Source: Gnetum montanum
Taxonomy: Eukaryota > Streptophyta > Gnetopsida > Gnetales > Gnetaceae
Direction: 5' to 3'
Length of the DNA: 64,000 nucleotides
NCBI GenBank assembly: GCA_015680685.1
Contig: MNCI01030541.1
Location: 494,569-558,568, forward strand
Below the pieces are notes generated by a model. It saw only the letters and a list, made by a program, of their open reading frames with translations. It did not search any database and was not told the DNA's origin. Made by a program: the position numbers and the translations under genes. Each line of letters opens with the position of its first letter. Position 1 is the stretch's first letter. Shown here one piece after another: positions 56,330 to 64,000 of this stretch.

Positions 56330-57495
56330 AAAAGGATGCAATACGAAAGTGAGCATGACAATATATCCTCATAGGAGACAACACTCTATGAAAATGCTCT
56401 TATGATGGGATATTGCTAGTTTGCGTTAATGGGGATGAAGCATAAAAAATCGTTGATGAAGTCCATAAGGGACTATGTAGAGGCCACATAGCTCCTACGG
56501 CTATGGTAGCAAAGATTAGGCGTCTGGGCTACTACTAGCCTCACATGGAAAATGATTGCATTGCTAAAGTAAGGACATGCGATGGATGTCAACATCATTG
56601 GAACCTCATACATGTGTCGCCTACCGAATTTCATACCACATAAATCACATGGCCCTTTCAACATTGGGGACTAGATATCATAGGACCCATTACACCTAAG
56701 TCTTCTATAGGGCATAGTTTCATCATTACCGCAACTGAGTACTTTACAAAGTAGGTAGAGGCTATTCTTCTTAGAAAGACCACATCCCAACAAGTTTGCA
56801 AGTTCATTTTAGACAATATAGTTACATGGTTTGGCCTTCCCATGACTATTGTTACCAACAACAGGCCATAATTCAGTAGCGCAGAAACCAAAGCCTTTTG
56901 CGAAAGTCTTGGTATCAAACATTCTTTCTCATCACCATATTACCCCCAAGCAAAGGCTACCAATAAATTCATCATCAACCTTTTGAAAAGGATGCTTAGC
57001 AGTAGTAAGAGGTGATGGCATGAGCAAATCCTCTACATGCTTTGGACTTATTGCACGACATGCAGAATAGCTACAGGTAAGACTCCATACAGTCTTGTAT
57101 ACATATTTGAAGTGGTATTACCTTTTGAATTGCAAGTCCCATCGCTTTGAAAGATCCTTTCAAACATCATGGACAAGACTCAAAATAACAAGTCAAGGAT
57201 CATTGACCTTGACTCTGTAGAGGAGGAGTGCACCCAAACACTTAACTACATTGAGTGGTACCAAGATAAGCAACGACAGAAACATCATTGCAATTTGCAC
57301 CAATGACCGATCAAAAAGAGGGACTTAGTCCTCAAGGTCATTCATGAACTCATGAGCAAATTCTCAACCAACAAGGAAGGCCCCTTTGTAGTTACAAAAG
57401 CATACGAGAATGGGGCATTCAAACTAGCTAACTTAGATGGTAACGAGTTCTCAAATCCTATCAATCATTTGTACTTGAAGCCATACTACACTTAA
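56330..57495 (+). pseudogene. Integrase of element D
   Basis: Zinc domain VHKGLCRGHIAPTAM with CDGCQHH. Core: HWGLDIIGPITPKSS with the first Asp. The second catalytic Asp is changed to Asn (IVTNNRP, 56857-56859), and the stretch carrying the catalytic Glu is shortened (YYPQAKATNKFI, lacking the SNGQVE part), so it is inactive. C-terminal part ends NHLYLKPYYT, stop 57493-57495. Confidence 0.9.
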
Positions 57496-57535
57496 TATGC
57501 AAGATTACGTTAAACATAAAGCAAGGTAAGTAGAT

Positions 57536-57880
57536 TATCTGCTATGATGTAAAACTAGGACAGATTGTTTGCTATGACGTAAAACTGGCACAGAATGTCT
57601 GCTATGATGTTAAATTGGCACAACATGTCTTTGGGTCATGACATAAAACTAGCACCCACAAATTATCCCTGGGCCATGACGTAAAACTAGCACCCACAAC
57701 ATTATCTGCTATGACCTTAAACTAGCCATCCTCTATTTGCTACAACGTTAAACTAGCACAACAGTCTACTAGGACCTTAAACTAGCATAGCTTGGTCTGC
57801 ACGAACCTTAAACTACGACCACAATCTACTAGGACTTTAAACTAGAATATCTAATGGTCTACTAGGATCTAAAACTGGGT
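57536..57880 (+). repeat. Post-integrase motif array, element D
   Basis: About eleven plus-strand copies of motifs such as tctgctatgatgttaaattg and ctactaggaccttaaactagca. It starts 40 bp after the integrase stop. Confidence 0.85.
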
Positions 57881-59310
57881 TTGCAGTGTAACACCTCCTA
57901 GCTCACACATGTGGCCTTGTGAACAAGAGAGCATGCATATCTTCCAGCTTCCTAGGCAAGATGGAATGGGACATTGTAGTTCCAGAATAAAGTTCACGTC
58001 ATCAAGAAAAAACCCTCTGGGACACATGCAACATCGTCATCCCTAGCTTCTTGCTGATCTTTTGAAGATGCCATATGGCATCTTGTTGACCTTCCAGAGC
58101 TATTGCCGCCATCGCCAATCAGTTTGGTCATAGCTCCTATCGCTAGCACTCCCTGCTAGAGTCCCAAAAGAACTGTGGCACAACCATAGTCCTAGCACCC
58201 TCTAGCCCTTGCCATTGTCGAAGTTCAAAAAGAAGTTCAGTTATTAGGCTTCTCACTTTGCAGTTGAATTTTGTGACTCTTGCCTTTGGTGAGGATTCCT
58301 GAGCACCCACATTACCATTTCTCCTAGCCTCTTTAGTGCTCATTTCTAGAATGGTCGTTGAAGTCTTCTGACCTACCACCCTCGAAGCCAGTACTAGCCC
58401 TCCTACTTCGGACATTACACATGTCAGACATAGCACTTGCTACCTCAACAATGCCCCGAGTAAATAAGACTTTGCCCTTACTTCACATGCTGGTTGATTT
58501 TCCGATTTTCTCTTTGTTGCATTTGTAGGATAAAAGCCAAGATGATGTTGCTCAAAAATGCATTTCACCACTAGGACAAGGCACTACATTGTTCCAAAGT
58601 ACCCGCTCTGATTAGCCTAGCTACTTGATAGTGCATACCCTCCTATCCCTTTAGCCAACCTAACCTCCCTTCCTTATAATTTTCGACATCTTCCTCCCAA
58701 GCTTTTCCAATATGTATGAAACCCTTTCCCTTGCTCAACCACCAAGCCCATGATAGAAGTAATGCAGCTTGTCCTATGGGAAGCCCATGTAGACTGGTCA
58801 AAGCCCCACATGGATGTAACACAAACTCATCCCGAGGAGGAAACACCTATCCTACAGCGATGACATAGTTACCTTCGAATGAACATGGGTGTGCGATTTC
58901 TCCAAAAAATATCAAACAAAATACAAACAAAAAATCACAAAAATGGTGATATAGTCAAGTGCCTAAGACAAATAGCATAGTTTCTTTGCACCCATCTCAG
59001 CTTTGGATCAACCACCTCTAAGCACTCTGATGAGAGGTCAAAATCCAAAGGGAGAAGCCACTCATGTGCACCGAATTCCTCATAAGCATTCTGACAAGGG
59101 ATCACACTATGGCAACGGCTCTCATGATAATGCATATTGCACCTTTCCTCAAACCCATTCCCTTTCTCTATCATACTTAGCTTTCCTAGCACTCCCAAGC
59201 ATAGCAAAGCATTATCTAAGTGGGCACTGATGAATAGTATGGGTGTCATGTTCAGCATGGTGTTTTGTTCTCTTTGTCGATGTCTCTCGAGAAAATCCTC
59301 CAGATGTTAA
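57881..59310 (+). other. 3' untranslated region of element D
   Basis: No gene recognised. Shares conserved blocks with B (57985-58040) and with A and B (58525-58600, tttgtaggataaaagcc and atgcatttcacc), and a block just before the polypurine tract (59255-59310, tggtgttttgttctctttgtcg). Confidence 0.65.
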
Positions 59311-59320
59311 GAAAGAGGGG
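59311..59320 (+). other. Polypurine tract of element D
   Basis: GAAAGAGGGG, 4 bp before the 3' LTR. The upstream hairpin seen in A and B is decayed here (CTTTGTCGAT against TTAAGAAAG). Confidence 0.85.
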
Positions 59321-59324
59321 TCAT

Positions 59325-61520
59325 TGAAACACCATCAATTTTTGGACTCTCATGATTCAGCATAGTCCCAAAATTTGGGCAAGGATCTCTGCAAGTGCAG
59401 TGTCACATTGGACCGCACAGACAACATGGTACCCTGGAAGTCCTAACACCTACGAAGCCACTTCCAAGCTTGCTTGCCACCCTCTGCAGCATAGTTAATG
59501 TAGCACTTAGTCATGAGGCCAATTTGCACAAAAGAAGCACTAAGGATGGACTAAACATTTTGACAAATTTTCTAACTATGGGACTTGCTACGTTGCACAG
59601 CATAGTAGGCCACGTGGTGACTGAAAATTTCTCAAATGTTAGATTAGGCATGAAAAATGCAGTTGGAAATGATTCAGTCCTCAAGGATATGTGCCCTACT
59701 TCATCCTTGGAATATGATCAGCGTAACATGGAAAACATATGGCAAATGTCTTAAAAGTTGTCCCATTTTGAGCACTACGCTGTGCTATGATGCACAGCAT
59801 AGTAGGGTGCCAACCATCACACAATCTTCCCTAAAGTTGTGTTGACAGAGAAAATGCACTTGACCATTCTTCGATCTTTGAGGATGCTTGCCTTACTCTA
59901 CCCTTGAAGTGTGATCGATGTGACATAGGAAAATTTTGCAAAAGCTAGCCCAATCTGGGTGCTACGTTGTGCTACGTTGCATAGCATAGTGGGATGTTAG
60001 CACTAAGAAAGTCTTCTCTCACATTGCTTTGACAAAAGAACTACATTTATCCATGCTTCAAACTCTAGGACTGCTCGTCCCACTTTACCTTTAGATTCTG
60101 ATCAAAGTCTCTTAACAAAGCATTCCAGATTAAGCTCAAATTCATGTCAAACTAGGTGCTACACTACATAGCATAGCACAACATAGCAGAGACATCAAGG
60201 TTAAAAGTGTTCCAAGGATAAAAATAGGAAGTCTCAGGCTCCTTTAACATGAAAAGTGTAAAGGCTGGTTGCTGAAATAGCTTGCCTTGCCAGGCCTCAG
60301 AGGGGTATTTTTCATTTTCAGGCAAGACTTCTCTCAAAGGTGGTTGCTATGCTATGCTATGTTGTGCAGCATAGCACAACGTAGCGAGTGGGTATTCATG
60401 CTACTTTGTTACGCTGAATAGCATAGATAGCGTAACACTTGAAAAGAAGCTACAAGACATCTTCAAAAGCTCTAAGACTCATCATCAATAATCATTTCTA
60501 CCCCCACATCTCCTTGACAGCCGAGATCAACAGTTTTCCTTGCTTGTTGCATCCCTTGTTGAGTCCCAAAATTGTCTTTGCGCTTGACCCTACTCATAAG
60601 AGAGGGGAAGACATAGTCCTGAAGCATAAGCTTCACTTTACATTTGTCATAAATTTTTTGTGAAAATATGGCAGTCCCTTGGGTACGTGTAGTTTGAATG
60701 ATATGGTCACAGCTTAGCAGATTTCACTTCCAGCCTCATTTCATTCAGCGTAGCACATCAGCCTAGCATCACACGTCAGCATAACACATCCATGTGGTTG
60801 CCCTGTGGGACCTAGGACATGTGATATCCAGGCCACATCTATCTCCTACTCTTGGCTCTATAAATACCTTGTCAAATAACATTCTAGGGATTGGCTTTTG
60901 GCAGTTGGATTCTCGCAGTAAGCTTTGAAGAAGAGATTGATGAACAGAATGTTGATAATAACAAATCCCAGCAATAACACTTCCTAGATCTCTCTTCAAC
61001 CCAACGTAGCAGCTCTTAGCCTAGTAAGCACCGGCTCATTGGTTTCTATCAGCATCACATCTACAACAATCTAGGAGCTGTGACCATATTGCTCCATTGC
61101 CAGCTATGCCTATCCAATACTACATAGCAATTGTACACATTTATCATCCAAACAAAGATTAGATTCCCCAATTTTGGGGTGGTGCATTCCCTCACCTAAA
61201 CTCTCATTCTATTTTTGCTATAGCATATATGTTGCATTTTTTGTACTTGTTCATGCTTATTGTCCTGGTTACATACTTTGATGTGTTTCTATTGTTGTGC
61301 ACCCCACGTTTTCTTTCATTTCAACCTCAATGTGTTACATTTTAAAATTACTATTTACATATGGTTATTGTACACCATGTAAGTCCCTGATTAATCGACC
61401 AGACCATTTAGGGCACCTTGTTTCCATTTTCTCAACTATAGCCCTTGCACGGATCCAGGGTTAGGCTGTATGCCCAATAACCTCTCGGTGTTGCAACCAC
61501 TAACGTTTTTAGACGTCATA
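59325..61520 (+). repeat. 3' LTR of element D (2196 bp)
   Basis: TGAAACACCATC ... GACGTCATA, aligned with 41917-44088. The final CA is TA here. TATA box at 60859-60866. Hairpin-like CTACGCTG/CAGCGTAG sites recur at matching positions. Confidence 0.93.
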
Positions 61521-61525
61521 ATCGT
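61521..61525 (+). repeat. Right target-site duplication of element D
   Basis: atcgt, paired with atcat at 41912-41916. Copia-3 sequence resumes directly after it. Confidence 0.82.
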
Positions 61526-61569
61526 AGCTTGCTACTCTTCTCTATTAGCATCAATTTCAAGAGTGAATT

Positions 61570-62880
61570 ATGGAGGGAACATCTTATACAAAGCCATCCA
61601 TATTTGACAAATTTGACATCAGCTACTAGAAATCTAGAATGCAAGGCTTCTTCGAATCCATGGAATTTGAAGCATGAGAGTCAATCCTTGAAGGCTATGC
61701 TCCACTTGTTGATAGCTCCACCAACATCATTAAGCCTAGCAACAAATGGACACAAGAGGAAAAGGATAAGTTCATGTTTAATTCAAAATCCAAAATTTTT
61801 TATATTATGCATTGAATAAATATAAATTTAATAGAGTAGTAGGATGTAGAATGGTCAAAGAAATTTGGAAAACTTTAGAAGCTACTTATGAGGGAGCATA
61901 TATTATTAAGCAATAAAAATTATTAGTTTTACAAAGTGAGTATGATAAATTCAAAATAAGAGATGGTGAGAAAATAAAGGATTATTTCTCTAGAGCTAAT
62001 GATCTTGTTGTAGCTATTAGAGGAACAAGAAAGGATCTACCCAAAAGTGATGTCAGCATCAAAATGATCAAAACTCTACAATTTGAGTTCAAACCAAAGG
62101 TGATAACTATGGAGGAAATCATAAAATTTTCAACTTTGAAATTTGAAGAACTTCAAAGTGCTCTCATTTCTTATGAAATGAATCTCATAAGTGAATGAGT
62201 GATCTAAGAAAGACCTATTACTCTAAAGAATGCCTCTAAGGAGATGGAGTCAAATGAGCATGATGAGGGCAATGAAGATGAGATTGCACTTCTCTTAAGA
62301 AAATTATAATAATTACTTACAAGAAGAAACAAGGAAGCATCTCAGAAAATACACACTCTTTTCAAAGGTAGAGATAGAGGTAAAAACTTTTTAAATGCTT
62401 CTAACTTAGATTTCTCTTCTATAGAATGTTGGGTTTGTGGAAAAAGAGGTCATATGACCTTCAAATGTCCTAGTGATCCAAAAGATAGAAAGGTTTAGCC
62501 TAAGAATAGTTCCAATGATGAGGAACTGAAAAGACCAACTTTTATACAAGTTGGAATGATGGTGAGCAAAGTGAAGAAGAAGCATGCAATTCTTCCAAAG
62601 ATTCACATCTCATATGCATGGCACTTACATATGAAAATTCCTCACATATGGATAAACGAGATGGTAAGTGTGAGAAAAGGTATAGTGAATTTAAAGAAGA
62701 AATTTTTCTTTTACATCATTTAATTAAGAAGGAAAAGAAATTAGTACTTTCTTAGCTAGATGCTATTCATGCTAAAGTGAAAGAAGAGATCTCAGACATA
62801 AAATCTAAGATTCAACAACTATCCTCTTTTAATAAGGATTGCAACAAGATTCAAGAAGAGGAGACACTTAAAAATTAGCC
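61570..62880 (+). pseudogene. Copia-type gag, copia-3
   Basis: Starts MEGTSYTKPSIFDKFDISY at 61570. Contains WTQEEKDKFMFNSKSKIF; the core region is broken by stops. An intact CCHC knuckle CWVCGKRGHMTFKC is at 62427-62468, followed by a Lys/Glu-rich coiled-coil-like tail. Very similar to copia-2 in the 62480-62760 part. Confidence 0.84.
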
Positions 62881-63728
62881 AAAGAATTTAAAGGAAGCAA
62901 CACATCAAGATTCAAGCTCAAGCTTAAGCACAGTAAGGTTTGATAATCTTCATCGTGAGGATAATACTTTATTTGTGTGTAAAAGTTGTGGTTTTAAGAA
63001 AACTCTAAACTATACTCATGATGATCAAAATAAGTCTAATGCTTGGTCTTGTCAAAAAGGCTTTGGTCAGGAAATTGTGCAGATACTTATAAGTGAGAAC
63101 GAAGAGAAGTGATCAAGGGTTTTATCCAAAAGATCATGAAGGAATAGAGACATCACATAGATGATCTAATGAAAGAGATCCTAAGGATGAGGAGGTACTT
63201 CATGATAGGGGACCTCACCTCAAACTCCATTAAACTTCTCTCCTCATATGCAAATAAGGTAAGTCTCCATATCTTTTCTTGCTAGTTAACAAGAATGGTA
63301 TTTAAAGTCGAAAATTATTTGTATCTTGAAAAATGGTGAATAAGTATCTATATCATCTCTTACATTCATTGGTTTTGTAAAGATTTGTAATGTAGCACTT
63401 TTAATGATTTCTTTTCTTGCATTCAATCTTGCTTAATTTGAAATTCTTTTGATGATCTATTTCTATTCTCAAAGCCTTTGGGATGTTTTTTCTATTTCTG
63501 AGATAAGACAAACCTCTGAAAATTTCTATCAAAATTGTTGGTTGAAGTCCTTGATCTCCATAATTAAGTTTAATGTTGACCTACAGTTATAGTATTTTTA
63601 TGATTTACAATATTTGCACATCAATCTTAAGAGCCAAGATAAGTAGCACATGTGTAGGGGAAGCCTATTCCTCATTATCTATCACCATCTTGGAGATCTA
63701 CAATGTAGGGGGAGTCTCTAGAAGCTTC
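62881..63728 (+). other. Downstream internal region of copia-3
   Basis: A gag-tail-like stretch to about 63240, then AT-rich sequence with purine blocks at 63655-63662 and 63706-63713, both conserved in copia-2. No further gene seen. Confidence 0.5.
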
Positions 63729-63733
63729 ACATT

Positions 63734-64000
63734 TGATGAGACGCGACTTGCACTAGGCCGAGATATCGCGTACGCGATATCGCGGCAGTCGCGATATCGC
63801 GTCTATCCCTGCGATATCGTGTACGCGATATCGTAGCCAGCCGCCATATCTATAAATAAGAGGCGGCACTCCCCTTATTTCCCAATCCTGGCTAGTGTAG
63901 CGAAGCTCTGGCAGATTGATCACTCCAGAGTTAGAATTTTTCCCCATGTGCCCGCAGTAGGAGTCCTAGAGTGAACGGCTCTTTATTCGAGCAGCTTGTA
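63734..64000 (+). repeat. Start of another LTR, cut by the window end
   Basis: New sequence begins at TGATGAGACGCGAC, directly after copia-3 similarity ends. Five GATATC sites occur in 63762-63832, including the perfect 20-bp palindrome GATATCGCGTACGCGATATC at 63762-63781. TATAAATA is at 63851-63858. A palindrome-rich U3 followed by a TATA box matches the other LTRs here; acatt (63729-63733) would be the target duplication. Confidence 0.6.

Larger units (their letters stand above)
41917..61520 (+). mobile_element. Complete 19.6-kb Tat-lineage element D
   Basis: Two LTRs of about 2.2 kb flank 15.2 kb of internal sequence, bounded by a 5-bp target duplication. Order: primer site, leader repeats, gag, protease, motif array, minus-strand gene, spacer with minus-strand TATA, motif array, RT, Ty3-type RNase H, archaeal-type RNase H, integrase, motif array, 3' untranslated region, polypurine tract. 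By eye the first ~380 bp of the two LTRs are roughly 85% identical, mostly transitions, so the insertion is old. The size is in the range of Ogre-type elements of the Tat group. Confidence 0.93.
61526..63728 (+). mobile_element. Copia-like element copia-3, right part
   Basis: Continues copia-3 after the D insertion: the rest of the primer-site flank (agcttgctactc), leader, gag and downstream region with two purine blocks. It breaks off at about 63728, where another LTR begins. No pol motifs and no 3' LTR in the window. Confidence 0.82.

Overview
The window is plant nuclear DNA made almost entirely of old, nested LTR retrotransposons. I found no convincing host gene, tRNA, rRNA or CRISPR array. 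The plant assignment rests on Tat-type and Athila-type Ty3/Gypsy polyproteins, Copia-type gags with tRNA-iMet primer sites, and G-box and TATA motifs in the LTRs. The very large, slowly eroding elements would fit a giant genome such as a gymnosperm, but that is inference. Most coding regions carry in-frame stops and frameshifts, and many look like C-to-T or G-to-A decay of methylated cytosines.

Layout. (1) 1-4486: 3' part of Tat element A (archaeal-type RNase H, integrase, 37-bp repeat array, 3' LTR), inserted in the gag-pro region of Tat element B. (2) 4487-22509: rest of element B, with the gag-pro tail, a long minus-strand gene with introns, a duplicated RT/RNase H block (about 4.2 kb in tandem), integrase and 3' LTR. 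(3) About 22860-40860: an Athila-like element cut by two Copia-like, gag-only elements: copia-1 (24198-30615) and copia-2 (33368-39233, inserted in the RT with a 5-bp target duplication). (4) 40955-41916 and 61526-63728: a third Copia-like element, copia-3, split right at its primer-binding site by (5) a complete 19.6-kb Tat element D (41917-61520) with 2.2-kb LTRs and a 5-bp target duplication. (6) 63734-64000: start of another LTR, rich in GATATC palindromes.

The most notable feature is a minus-strand gene between the protease and the reverse transcriptase of two different Tat elements (5317-8890 in B, 49031-52373 in D). Protein sequence is conserved between the two copies along its whole length. 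At least three introns sit at matching positions with GT-AG borders, and at the first and last of these the reading frame is kept across the splice in both copies. A TATA box on the minus strand lies upstream. The spacer holding that promoter in D carries the same AGCGTA-type motif as the LTRs. Arrays of a short plus-strand motif (GCTAAGNCCTTAAACTGGCA-like) sit at three module borders: after pro, before RT and after integrase.

The Tat elements encode gag, protease, RT, a Ty3-type RNase H, a second archaeal-type RNase H and integrase on the plus strand, as expected for this lineage. The Copia-like elements keep LTRs, primer site, gag with zinc knuckles and polypurine tract but show no pol, so they would depend on enzymes from elsewhere. 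Coordinates of decayed domains are approximate.
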